A DNA stretch of 22,372 nt, taken from positions 1 through 22,372 of IMG/VR virus record IMGVR_UViG_3300042478_001040; one strand, given 5' to 3'. The notes under the pieces are model-generated. The model was not told the origin of the DNA and ran no database searches. It saw nothing but the letters and a program-made list of their open reading frames with translations. Origin of the DNA: a virus. The position numbers and the translations under genes were made by a program. This document shows positions 6,263 to 14,667 of the stretch, in pieces. The number at the start of each line of letters is the position of its first letter. Within the stretch, counting starts at the first letter, position 1.

Positions 6263-7053
6263 CCCTGAGCAACGGCTGAGTTTTCCACAACTCTTCCAAG
6301 ATAAGGATCATAATCCATAAGTTCCTCAATCTTCAATTCAGCTCCACGCTGACTCCAGAAATTAAGAAGACCATCATGATTACCCTTGTGGAACGCATCA
6401 ATATGATCTGGATGAATTGATGATCCAAGTTCAATCTTATAAAGAAGAAGAGGAATACTATAAGTATTACCCGAATTATAGATAAGATCGTCCGCAACAG
6501 GACGTGGCTTGCATCCATTATCGAGTTTATACTTTTCTCCTCGAACATGATGCTTCATTAATTTTTCAGCATGATGACGAGTGATCATATAACAAGCAGT
6601 AGAAAAATCATTCACGAAACGCTTGTGCAATTTGACATGAAGATCTCCAGTGCAAATAATTGCAATCTGCACTACATCCCAATCATAAGGAATGCGACCA
6701 TAGAAATCATTCCAAGTAAAATTCCAGAACCTTACAAGATCTAAATTGCAATCATCTTCCATCATGATAGCATAGGGACTATCGGACGTTTCGAGCCAAT
6801 GTTTGATTGCTTTTAGGTGTGATGTGGTACATCCAATTTCACCTGAAGTCATCATCTCTGGATAGCGACCAGAAATAATATCACTCAGATCATCTTCTCT
6901 ACCATCATATGCGGAGATACGAGTATAGTTTTCAATCTCCCAGTACTTGAACTGATCTTCCATGTATTGCCATCTATCTGGTTGCCCATCAAGATTGATG
7001 CAATAGATTGGACCAATGTTTTTTAATTTATACGTTGATTTATTTCTATCCAT
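6259..7053 (-). CDS. Glycosyltransferase family 25 (LPS biosynthesis type)
   Basis: The sequence has the GT25 hallmarks: INLDGQPDRWQYM near the N-terminus (the INL-x4-DR signature), GEIGCTTSHLKAIKHWL, and the acidic metal/nucleotide motif MMEDDCNLDL. GT25 enzymes typically add galactose to lipopolysaccharide or glycoproteins. The 264-aa length is normal. Its ATG overlaps the stop of the GT15 gene (TAATG). It is the last gene of the glycan operon, and the -35 box of the next promoter lies on its stop codon. Confidence 0.87.
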   Translation of the reverse strand: MDRNKSTYKLKNIGPIYCINLDGQPDRWQYMEDQFKYWEIENYTRISAYDGREDDLSDIISGRYPEMMTSGEIGCTTSHLKAIKHWLETSDSPYAIMMEDDCNLDLVRFWNFTWNDFYGRIPYDWDVVQIAIICTGDLHVKLHKRFVNDFSTACYMITRHHAEKLMKHHVRGEKYKLDNGCKPRPVADDLIYNSGNTYSIPLLLYKIELGSSIHPDHIDAFHKGNHDGLLNFWSQRGAELKIEELMDYDPYLGRVVENSAVAQG

Positions 7054-7835
7054 TAGACTTGATATACAGCTCCGTGTTGATAAGTGAATCCTGTAACTGG
7101 TTGAATGTTTTCTTGTGGCATGAATAGATTTATACCAAGAAACTTAATTGGAGCGTCTCCCCATCTCTTTGTATAGATTCCACCGTGCTCATCAATCTTA
7201 TTATAGAATTCCATGTATGGACTTGTCAAGAACCATTCCACTTTACCTAATTCAAAATTAGTATAGAACATCATACCCTCTGGAATGTTGTTTGGGTATA
7301 ACTCATTCGTAAATTCCCACAGTCCTTCAATCACTTTTGGATTGTCTGTTTGTACAGCAGGAGCAATATAACCATAATAACAATGATTACTTTCAGCCCA
7401 ATCAAAAATATCATAATTCAATGGAGTATGTATAAAAGAATCTGTATCTAATCTCAGATAATAATTATAATTTCTTATAACGTTTTGATTATACATTTCT
7501 CCGGAGAAAAATCTACACATGTGCCGATACCCCAGGGAAAAACCTGGATGCCCCCAGGCAACAGGCCCATTTCCATGAGTTGGATGTGGAAAAAATTCTG
7601 GGATTTGACGTGCAATTTCGTTTGTATATTCTGGCACATCAAATTTAACTAGATTATATTTGATATTCAGATTAGTTTCAACTTTTTCAACATATGGAAA
7701 AAATGAATCTTCTACAAAAGCAATTACATCAGCAGAAGTAAACTTGAGTACATTTTCTTCAAGAAGTGCAAGAGACTTATTGAACATTTCTACATCTTCA
7801 TCAGTTGATCTGACGAGATAAATTATGCAGTTCAT
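7053..7835 (-). CDS. Glycosyltransferase family 15-like (alpha-mannosyltransferase, Kre2/Mnt1 type)
   Basis: The order of motifs matches GT15: GYRHMCRFFSG, then YNYYLRLDTDSFI (about residues 123-135), then YTNFELGKVEWF (191-202), then EHGGIYTKRWGDAPIKFLG (216-234), corresponding to the family's GGF-YERWGDAP block. Characterised GT15 enzymes are fungal Golgi alpha-1,2-mannosyltransferases using GDP-mannose. This 260-aa form lacks a membrane anchor and looks like a minimal catalytic domain. Start 7835 was chosen because ATG overlaps the upstream stop as ATGA; an ATG at 7847 would add four residues. It follows the sulfotransferase-like/GT11 gene. Use of GDP-mannose fits the operon's GDP-mannose epimerase (inference). 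Confidence 0.8.
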   Translation of the reverse strand: MNCIIYLVRSTDEDVEMFNKSLALLEENVLKFTSADVIAFVEDSFFPYVEKVETNLNIKYNLVKFDVPEYTNEIARQIPEFFPHPTHGNGPVAWGHPGFSLGYRHMCRFFSGEMYNQNVIRNYNYYLRLDTDSFIHTPLNYDIFDWAESNHCYYGYIAPAVQTDNPKVIEGLWEFTNELYPNNIPEGMMFYTNFELGKVEWFLTSPYMEFYNKIDEHGGIYTKRWGDAPIKFLGINLFMPQENIQPVTGFTYQHGAVYQV

Positions 7836-9244
7836 AACATTTGCCACTCTTTATAAGGAATCATGTTTGGGCTGTGCGTACTAATAAAAGATTGTGGATA
7901 AAATACTTTTGTGTTTGGTTGATTTGAGTCTAAGAAGGCAGACCAAAAACTAAACGTCGATACATGCAAAATATGATACTCACATTCTACCATCTTTTGT
8001 AGTGATTGAAAAGCATCTCCACCAAATATTTCGAAATGCATATCAAAGTTATCCCTAAACCAAGATAACTTATATCGTGCTTTATTATTATCGTCAGCAA
8101 AGATATAAACTTTACTCTTTGCTGGAATTTTTTCAAATACTTTTATATAAAATTCATCATCAACATAACCATTGACATGATCATCCGCAGGACGAGTGCA
8201 GAATCTTAGATGTAATGAAACTGTTCCAGATACATTGCTGGTATTAACACCAAGAACATCTCTAACATGATCTAAGTTTTCTACAGAACCAAATCTAAAC
8301 ATATCATTGATCACAAACTTTGTATCAAATGTTGTGGAAAGATTGCCTTGCCAATTTAGATTGGGAAAATATTTTTTCATGTCCGCATGAGTTCCATCAT
8401 GTCCACCAAGAAGTTTGTCAGAGTTGTATGATGGTGGATATAAGTTGCCACCATTCCATAGATCCCATGTACCAAACTTTGACTCTGGCAGATTAAACTT
8501 CTTGCAGAATGAAATAACTTCTGCCATCTGAAATAAGTTATTACCAAGTCCACCGTGCAGTGTTGTACTAATAGTCCAATTGTTAAAATCTACTGGAAGA
8601 TGTTTTGCTTTTGGAGAACTGTCAATATGAACATCAATTCCCAACCACCCTAAACAACACAGTTGATATTCAGTATTACCAAAAAACTCTGGAGCATCTA
8701 CAATCAAAAAGTTATTTGGGTATTGCTCTTGCAACTCATTTGCAATACGATAATATTCATCCCAATATCTTTCCGTTGCATGAAACTCATCTCTTGAATC
8801 GCTGTAATTTGGAAACTGACTTACAGCATATCGGTTATGACCAAATCCAATCGATCTATCCTTTACGTAGCAAGGATTGCGATATCCCCAAGACGTAGCT
8901 AAAGATTTAATTGAGTGCTCTCTTCTACCACGCAGACACAAGAATTTCATGTCCGGATAAAATTCCAGAAACTCAGGAACATACTTTAAATATGAATGTG
9001 TGATGTTTGAAATCACCCACCCATCTTGATCATGATCAAAATGAAAGGATACTCTACGAATTCTTTCTTCCTTTGAAAGACTTTCTGCATCCCAGATCAA
9101 TCCATTACCTTCACTCCAAGTCTCAAAACTATTTTGATACTTAGGACCTCCACCTTTATATTTGATTGGAGTGTGATCTCTTAGAAGATAATTGGCCCGA
9201 AGAAATCCACATCCACCAGATCCGATAATATGAAAGTTACTCAT
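7832..9244 (-). CDS. Two-domain protein: sulfotransferase-like N-terminus fused to GT11 fucosyltransferase-like C-terminus
   Basis: Residues about 1-215 look like a sulfotransferase-type fold: IIGSGGCGFLR at the start resembles a 5'-phosphosulfate loop, and FLCLRGRREHSIKSLA (about 101-116) resembles the Arg...Ser motif binding the PAPS 3'-phosphate. Residues about 225-470 match GT11: LHGGLGNNLFQMAE, SLHLRFCTRP (equivalent to HxRRGD but with one Arg replaced), FADDNN, and HVSTFSFWSAFL. It could add a deoxyhexose-like sugar and sulfate the same glycan. The start at 9244 overlaps the upstream stop by eight bases (ATGAGTAA). The sulfotransferase assignment is less certain than GT11. The altered RR motif may mean a changed donor. 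Confidence 0.75.
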   Translation of the reverse strand: MSNFHIIGSGGCGFLRANYLLRDHTPIKYKGGGPKYQNSFETWSEGNGLIWDAESLSKEERIRRVSFHFDHDQDGWVISNITHSYLKYVPEFLEFYPDMKFLCLRGRREHSIKSLATSWGYRNPCYVKDRSIGFGHNRYAVSQFPNYSDSRDEFHATERYWDEYYRIANELQEQYPNNFLIVDAPEFFGNTEYQLCCLGWLGIDVHIDSSPKAKHLPVDFNNWTISTTLHGGLGNNLFQMAEVISFCKKFNLPESKFGTWDLWNGGNLYPPSYNSDKLLGGHDGTHADMKKYFPNLNWQGNLSTTFDTKFVINDMFRFGSVENLDHVRDVLGVNTSNVSGTVSLHLRFCTRPADDHVNGYVDDEFYIKVFEKIPAKSKVYIFADDNNKARYKLSWFRDNFDMHFEIFGGDAFQSLQKMVECEYHILHVSTFSFWSAFLDSNQPNTKVFYPQSFISTHSPNMIPYKEWQML

Positions 9245-10052
9245 AAGCAATACCCCTCAATTCATACTCCCAACGAACATCCGTGTTCATTCTTGGAGTT
9301 CCATTCGCTTCAATAATCTGCCCAACAAATATTCCATATTCCATTGGTTCATGCTCTGGGAATGGCCTGTTATCTTGACCGATAGGATAGATTTCCGAAA
9401 GTTGATCTCTCACATTACCAGTAATATAAGGAATCAAACCAACACCATACGCTTGATCGTGAGGAACATGATCTCCTGGTTGAGTAGTTGGTTGTCCAGA
9501 GGGTTGAGTATTAAACCAATGATCATGACATACATGATCAAAAGCAATCATAGGCCATACATGTCTATGTAAAATAGATTGATCATCCTCTCTATTATTT
9601 TGATGTGGGACATCAAGATTCAATTTCCCATATCTTTGATGATAAAGTGGATTATTAATCCCAAACATTCCTGCCATAATTGTATAACCATGATTATGAC
9701 AGTCTCTCATTAGATGACATGCTTTATCAGTCGTTAACCATTCATCAACAGCCCTACGCTCTCTCCAAGACAGTCTACTATCACAGTCTCTACTGATCCA
9801 TGCTTCAACAGTATCATCCATAAAAGGAAGGAATCGCCAGTTCAAAGCATCATAAGGACTATATCTGCGACGAATATAAACCTCAGCATCATAGTCTTTG
9901 AGTCTCCAAGTATACTCTTCTGGAGTATCCTCTGCGACATAAAATCTTGCAGTCCAATCTGGATAGATTTCTTTTGCAAGTCTTGCGTTCTCTACCGCTC
10001 CTTCACAGTAAAGAGGATTATCACCAAAAAGACTAAACGTTATCAGACGCAT
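9237..10052 (-). CDS. Putative glycosyltransferase (GT-A-like), 271 aa
   Basis: The protein begins MRLITFSLFGDNPLYCEGA, followed by NARLAKEIYPDWTARFYV, a start I associate with phage and bacterial sugar-transfer proteins found in glycan clusters. WISRDCDSRLSWRER (about residues 82-96) contains a DxD-like metal motif. The C-terminal part (YGIFVGQIIEANGTPR) is not assigned. No exact CAZy family was recognised, so donor and acceptor are unknown. Start 10052 overlaps the methyltransferase end by 20 bases; an in-frame ATG at 10064 is an alternative. Extending further to 10202 would run deep into the methyltransferase and is unlikely. Confidence 0.7.
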   Translation of the reverse strand: MRLITFSLFGDNPLYCEGAVENARLAKEIYPDWTARFYVAEDTPEEYTWRLKDYDAEVYIRRRYSPYDALNWRFLPFMDDTVEAWISRDCDSRLSWRERRAVDEWLTTDKACHLMRDCHNHGYTIMAGMFGINNPLYHQRYGKLNLDVPHQNNREDDQSILHRHVWPMIAFDHVCHDHWFNTQPSGQPTTQPGDHVPHDQAYGVGLIPYITGNVRDQLSEIYPIGQDNRPFPEHEPMEYGIFVGQIIEANGTPRMNTDVRWEYELRGIAYE

Positions 10053-10629
10053 ACCACGTTCCATAATAACAATCAGCTCCGTGGAATCCTGGATTACTTC
10101 CACCCTTATAGATCTTTCCAAAATCTCCAAGAACATCAGTGAATGTTTCTTTGGTAATAAAGTGTGGATGTGCTTCGTCAGTTGCACTTCCAATACTTTC
10201 AAACACTCGAACTACTTTTGATGTTTTCATTGCAAGTTCAAGTTGTTCCTGTGGATCAAGAACATGTTGAACAACATTGAAGAACCAAGTCTCATCCACT
10301 TGCTCTTCAATATCGAGATCTTCATAAGGTGCTGCAATAATTTCTACTCCAATTGCTTCGTAGTCCTGACGAATCTCAGCAGGCCAACGATCAATCAAAG
10401 GTTCAATAATGATACCTCTTTTAAAATTTCCTTCAGTCAAAAGAATAGATCCTCTAGGACCTGCTCCAACTTCTACAATAACTTTATCTTTGAAGTCTTC
10501 TTTATAATCAATTTCAAGATACTTGGCAATACACTCAGAAGCATATGAATACGCTTCTCTGCTTAAATCTTGATGATGTGAAAATTCTGTAGTCTGTGCC
10601 ACATCCCACCTATCCATATCAATTCGCAT
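10033..10629 (-). CDS. SAM-dependent methyltransferase (class I fold)
   Basis: VIVEVGAGPRGSILL (about residues 51-65) is methyltransferase motif I, the glycine-rich SAM-binding loop, and IIIEPLIDRW carries the acidic residue that normally binds the ribose. YEDLDIEEQVDETWFFNVVQHVLDP fits motifs II-III. The substrate is probably a sugar of the glycan made by this operon (inference from context). The ATG at 10629 overlaps the GT2 stop by 11 bases; an ATG at 10617 is an alternative without overlap. Confidence 0.8.
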   Translation of the reverse strand: MRIDMDRWDVAQTTEFSHHQDLSREAYSYASECIAKYLEIDYKEDFKDKVIVEVGAGPRGSILLTEGNFKRGIIIEPLIDRWPAEIRQDYEAIGVEIIAAPYEDLDIEEQVDETWFFNVVQHVLDPQEQLELAMKTSKVVRVFESIGSATDEAHPHFITKETFTDVLGDFGKIYKGGSNPGFHGADCYYGTWYASDNV

Positions 10630-11443
10630 AAGGTAACTCTCGATGTTCAACAACTCTCCTCGTATTTATTAGATCTTTATGGCGATCATAAAAGATCTTC
10701 GTATTCTTATGATTTGCTTTTAAAAGCCATGGAGCAGGTTTTCCAGTTTCAACTCTGGTCCCTCCCCAACAATCTTCACTCTCATAATCAATCCAATATG
10801 CACCAACAACTTTACCAAGTTGTTTGTATGCACGATAGCAAAGATCATGATCATCCATATCTTGTGGTGCAAATGCTTCATCCAGATAATCAAGTTTCTT
10901 TAAATCTTCATGATCAATCATGAGTGGTCCACGGTTGACTGAACAGCGAACAGCAAATACATCACGAGGTAATGCATGTTTGCGATCTGCATGATCTACA
11001 TGATTTACAATGTCGCACCAGCAGTCATCAAGATCTTCTTCCATTCCCAAATGTTGTGTGTTGGGATTAAACTCCCAGTTATGTGCTGTTCTAGATGTAA
11101 CTGCAAACACATCATCAAAGGCTCGGAATGGTTTTTCTAATCTCTTATTCCAATCTTGTTCTTTGATAATCATATCATCTTGGACAATGATAATCTTATC
11201 ACCCTCAGCAATTTTCATACCAAGATTATTTGCTTTTGTTTCAAAAACATTAGGAGCATGAACAAACTTTCGTTTGACAGGAGTACCACTCAGAGAATCC
11301 CAGATAATCTTTTCAGAATTATCTGTACATCCATCAATAACCACGATAAGTTCATAAGGTTCTGCAGTATACTTGTAGATACCTTCGATGACTCGCTCAA
11401 TCAACCAGTCTTTATTGTGAACTGTAAGAATAATACTATGCAT
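10619..11443 (-). CDS. Glycosyltransferase family 2
   Basis: The N-terminus is a textbook GT2 start: SIILTVHNKDWLIERVI, ELIVVIDGCTDNS, then NLGMKIAEGDKIIIVQDDMI with the metal-binding acidic motif at about residues 93-94. DMDDHDLCYRAY (about 196-207) matches the ED-region catalytic helix of inverting GT2 enzymes. The 274-aa length suits a soluble transferase. Sugar and acceptor cannot be read from sequence. The start overlaps the previous stop by eight bases (ATGCATAG). Confidence 0.88.
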   Translation of the reverse strand: MHSIILTVHNKDWLIERVIEGIYKYTAEPYELIVVIDGCTDNSEKIIWDSLSGTPVKRKFVHAPNVFETKANNLGMKIAEGDKIIIVQDDMIIKEQDWNKRLEKPFRAFDDVFAVTSRTAHNWEFNPNTQHLGMEEDLDDCWCDIVNHVDHADRKHALPRDVFAVRCSVNRGPLMIDHEDLKKLDYLDEAFAPQDMDDHDLCYRAYKQLGKVVGAYWIDYESEDCWGGTRVETGKPAPWLLKANHKNTKIFYDRHKDLINTRRVVEHRELPYAN

Positions 11444-12176
11444 CTTCTTTAATCACATTTAAGAACTGATCGATCTGACGACCAAATCCTACACCGCCAC
11501 GTTCATACCAGTAATCATAATCGCATTCAACATAATTACGGAACTCAGGGCCACCAACAGTCAAACCATCTCGAATTGCAAGGTTTGTCAGAACGCTCTG
11601 ATCATTTCTGTGTGCAACAAATCCTTCCAGTTCTTCACCTTCAGTGCTTGGATCATTATTAATAATCCGAGGATCTAAACAATACTTTTGCCACTCTGCA
11701 ATGACTTCCCTTGTTCGGTCAGTGACTTTCCATACCAGGAAACCACATTCAAGTTGACGCTCATTCCAATAGTCTTCCTCATCACAATCCATTAGAATAA
11801 AACAGTCGCGTTTAGTATACTGACCGTTCATATTGTTGCTGATTAACAACATTGAAATGTCATCCGTATCATTCATCTCCTTCTCAACATACAGTCTCAA
11901 ACCAGGAGAAAACATATCACCACAGTCACAGTAGAGAACATAATCTCCGTCTGCAGCGTGTTCCATTGCTTGCGAAATGACATAGGGTTTCCATGCCCAC
12001 CACCCAGCTCCAACTGGAGCATCAAGAAGTTCTTTATTCTCAGCATAGAAATCTGTGGTTTCTAACCATTCCCGATTATATGCATGATGACAAAATTCTT
12101 CCTCATGAATATCATGAAGATACTTTTGTTTGTCTAAAAACTTTTCGTTTGCAAATGTTACCAAATGCCAAGTCAT
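11436..12176 (-). CDS. Putative glycosyltransferase (GT-A-like), 246 aa
   Basis: The block GAGWWAWKPYVISQAM followed by DYVLYCDCGDMF (about residues 57-88) resembles a GT-A family common in capsule and LPS clusters, in which an FWKP-like motif precedes a YxDxGxxF acidic motif. The second half contains ECGFLVWKVTDRTRE and HRNDQSVLTNLAI (about 190-202), a typical acceptor-side pattern. No membrane segment is visible. Donor is unknown. ATGA overlap links it to the upstream transferase. Confidence 0.72.
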   Translation of the reverse strand: MTWHLVTFANEKFLDKQKYLHDIHEEEFCHHAYNREWLETTDFYAENKELLDAPVGAGWWAWKPYVISQAMEHAADGDYVLYCDCGDMFSPGLRLYVEKEMNDTDDISMLLISNNMNGQYTKRDCFILMDCDEEDYWNERQLECGFLVWKVTDRTREVIAEWQKYCLDPRIINNDPSTEGEELEGFVAHRNDQSVLTNLAIRDGLTVGGPEFRNYVECDYDYWYERGGVGFGRQIDQFLNVIKEDA

Positions 12177-13051
12177 TTTAGTCTCTCCTTAACGTAATCT
12201 TGGTTCTCGTAGTATTCGATCAGTTGTTCTTTTGAAAGTGTTTTTAAGTATTCCCACAAAGCATTATTATTTTGCATATGTGGATTATGGAACCAAGAGT
12301 TTTGAGTTCTTTGATGTTCCAGATGATAAGCATGGTTATCTACCCTACCAATATTATAACCCAAAGTTTGCCATCTGTGGTGTCGCTCAATATCTTCTGG
12401 GGCATAAGCAATGAATCCTTCATTCTCTAAGTAACCATCAATATAAACTTGACGATTAAAGAACTGAACCATTCCATACTCAGCCCAACCTTCTCCTTGG
12501 TTGCTTGGATAGTAGAAGAATCGATCATCAAAACAGGTTGAATCATATTCTTTGATAAAGCGAGATACAAACTCATCATTCTCAATCTTATCCATATCAT
12601 CTTGAGTTTCAATCGTAAATCCAAGATTTACTTTACGCTCACCATGATTACCATAACGATATGGATAGACTACATCATATTCACCCTGAAGCATTTCTAA
12701 AGCCTTAGTATAAGTATCCAATGGGAGAATAAGATCAGTATCATAGTTGACCACAATATCACACTTAGATCCCATGATCATATCATTAAGAACCTTTGTG
12801 CGATGGAATGCATCATCAGTTCTAGTTTCTTCTTCAAAAATAAAATTAAGATTCGAAGTATCTACCAATCGTTTAATAATAGGAAGTGCATAAGTTTCAA
12901 ACCTACGTTCAGAATCCACCTCTTTGATTGTCACAGTACAATCAAAGTGATGCAACAGATAAGACGTAGAAAGGATTACATTCCTCAAACGATCTCCAGT
13001 ATCAATTCTTAATGGGACAATAAAGTCCACATTTTTCAAGTCAGTTTTCAT
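12173..13051 (-). CDS. GT2/GT27-like glycosyltransferase, 292 aa
   Basis: VDFIVPLRIDTGDRLRNV begins a GT-A fold, and DIVVNYDTDLILP (about residues 98-110) carries the DxD motif. FHRTKVLNDM precedes it, as in the galactosyltransferase-related group with a C-terminal Glyco_transf_7-type region (here EGFIAYAPEDIERHHRW, about 219-235). It probably transfers a hexose or N-acetylhexosamine. It overlaps the second GT11 gene by 11 bases and ends in an ATGA overlap with the next gene. Confidence 0.78.
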   Translation of the reverse strand: MKTDLKNVDFIVPLRIDTGDRLRNVILSTSYLLHHFDCTVTIKEVDSERRFETYALPIIKRLVDTSNLNFIFEEETRTDDAFHRTKVLNDMIMGSKCDIVVNYDTDLILPLDTYTKALEMLQGEYDVVYPYRYGNHGERKVNLGFTIETQDDMDKIENDEFVSRFIKEYDSTCFDDRFFYYPSNQGEGWAEYGMVQFFNRQVYIDGYLENEGFIAYAPEDIERHHRWQTLGYNIGRVDNHAYHLEHQRTQNSWFHNPHMQNNNALWEYLKTLSKEQLIEYYENQDYVKERLK

Positions 13052-13850
13052 CTACCATACTCCATTCTTCTGGAAATAAATCTTTTGTTAATTTATCTGC
13101 ATTATTGGGTCCAAACCATTTTGATGGATAGACAACTTTCTTTTCTTTATTTCTAGAAAGCCATGCACCCCACCAAGAGAATGTGGAGTTAGCAATAATA
13201 AAATCAGAACACATTGACATCAAACACAAGTCCACATAAGAACTACCGCTTTCACATATGGAAAATCTATCTGATGAAAACAGTTCTTGTTCCTTACACC
13301 AGATAGGATCATCAGAAAAGATAACTACGTTTTGATCTTCAGGAAACTCTTTCAAAGCATTCTCATAATATTTCATAGACAAATTATGATGATTTAAAGA
13401 GTTAATTAAAAAATCTCCACGACGTATATGAAGTGCAATTGAACCCTGCATATGGGGTCTATGTGGTTCACATGCCTCTAGATATTCTCTTTTAAAAGTA
13501 AATTCATTTCGAATATCTTCTTCAATATGCTTGAAGTATTTTTCAGATTGGAAGTATCCAATAATCGTCACATTGTCTGGACAATTATCAAGAATATCTT
13601 CATCAAAATGAAAGTGCATTTCTGTTCTTGCACCATCAGCCAATAGATACCCAGTCTGTTGTGGTTGTATATCAAACACATCAAACAACTCAATCCTAAG
13701 AATATTTCCTAGAGAGTCTTTGATTTTTTCTGAGTGATCTGGAATGGTATAACCATATCCACGTTTAGCAGCAATGCCTCTAATAGCAGCATACTGGAAC
13801 ATCTGGTTTCCCAGTTGTCCCATTCTACCAAGATAATTTAATCCAATCAT
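13041..13850 (-). CDS. GT11 family glycosyltransferase (alpha-1,2-fucosyltransferase type), copy 2
   Basis: GT11 motifs are complete: GQLGNQMFQYAA at the N-terminus, ALHIRRGDF (the HxRRGD GDP-sugar site), FSDDPIWCKEQ, and NSTFSWWGAWLS. Characterised members transfer L-fucose from GDP-L-fucose. It is a clear paralogue of the upstream gene, with MIGxNxLG and FQYAAxRGIAAK shared at the N-terminus and YFQSEKYFKHIE shared in the middle. The start at 13850 lies inside the end of the upstream gene (26-base overlap), but alignment of the two N-termini supports it. No GDP-fucose synthase is seen here, so the donor may be host-made or may be GDP-L-galactose. Confidence 0.92.
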   Translation of the reverse strand: MIGLNYLGRMGQLGNQMFQYAAIRGIAAKRGYGYTIPDHSEKIKDSLGNILRIELFDVFDIQPQQTGYLLADGARTEMHFHFDEDILDNCPDNVTIIGYFQSEKYFKHIEEDIRNEFTFKREYLEACEPHRPHMQGSIALHIRRGDFLINSLNHHNLSMKYYENALKEFPEDQNVVIFSDDPIWCKEQELFSSDRFSICESGSSYVDLCLMSMCSDFIIANSTFSWWGAWLSRNKEKKVVYPSKWFGPNNADKLTKDLFPEEWSMVDEN

Positions 13851-14667
13851 CGGGAAGTAAATCTTTAGTATCGTTATCTTTTAAAAGTTCTGGACCAAAC
13901 CAGGGGTCTGGTGCAACCACAGGATTTGTACGATTCTTTTGCAACCATGCACCCCACCAGCTCAATGTGCTGGGAGAAATAATCGCACCATTACAAAGAC
14001 TCATCAAACATAGATCAGTATAAGGGATAAAAGAGTTTCTGTAAACCCCATCACCTTCCATACACTTATGAGAATATTGTTGCACACTTTCATTAATTAA
14101 GAATCTTTCATCAGAGAAAAATTCTTGTTCCTTACACCATGCAACATCATCACTACAAATCAAAACCATTGCATTATCGTCAAAGTTTTCCAGAGCCTTA
14201 CGATAATAATCAAACGTAGGAACTGGATGCAGATGCTCTCTACCTACATTATCTCCGCGACGAACATGAAGGAAGATGACATTATTAAACTGATCTATAA
14301 AGTCTTCACAAGGAATTCGAATGTCATCAATGAATTCAAAGTCTTCACGAATTTCATCTTCAATATGCTTGAAGTATTTCTCAGACTGAAGATATCCATC
14401 CAGGTTTGTATTATCTGTAAAATTTTCAAAAAGATCCTCATCAAAATGAAAATGTGCCTCATCTCTAGTTGGATAAGGCACTTCACCAATATTTTTAAGA
14501 TGCTTCAGTTTAAATGGATGGTGAATTCCATAGTTGGCAGTGCGACTACCATCCTCAGGAATACACCACTCATAACCATGCTTAGCTGCGATGCCACGTA
14601 AAGCGGCATATTGGAAGAGTTGATTTCCAAATCTTCCATTAATACCTAATCGATTATAACCAATCAT
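13825..14667 (-). CDS. GT11 family glycosyltransferase (alpha-1,2-fucosyltransferase type), copy 1
   Basis: The motifs are GRFGNQLFQYAALRGIAAK, FLHVRRGDN (HxRRGD), ICSDDVAWCKEQ, and STLSWWGAWLQ. It is 280 aa, the usual length for bacterial GT11. Compared with the downstream copy it carries a short insert (about residues 190-204) between CKEQEFF and the YTDLCLMSLCN block. The pair probably arose by tandem duplication, and the divergence suggests different linkages or acceptors. The start is fixed by an ATGA overlap with the dehydrogenase gene. Confidence 0.92.
   Translation of the reverse strand: MIGYNRLGINGRFGNQLFQYAALRGIAAKHGYEWCIPEDGSRTANYGIHHPFKLKHLKNIGEVPYPTRDEAHFHFDEDLFENFTDNTNLDGYLQSEKYFKHIEDEIREDFEFIDDIRIPCEDFIDQFNNVIFLHVRRGDNVGREHLHPVPTFDYYRKALENFDDNAMVLICSDDVAWCKEQEFFSDERFLINESVQQYSHKCMEGDGVYRNSFIPYTDLCLMSLCNGAIISPSTLSWWGAWLQKNRTNPVVAPDPWFGPELLKDNDTKDLLPDDWIKLSW

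Noticed and set aside
10033-10202. Longer form of the 271-aa transferase starting at 10202
   Set aside because: The extra 50 residues are a read-through of the methyltransferase region in another frame; the conserved start MRLITFSLFG lies at 10052.
14125-14601. A 158-codon plus-strand frame
   Set aside because: It lies entirely antisense to the GT11 gene, has no ribosome site or promoter, and its composition is that of a shadow frame.
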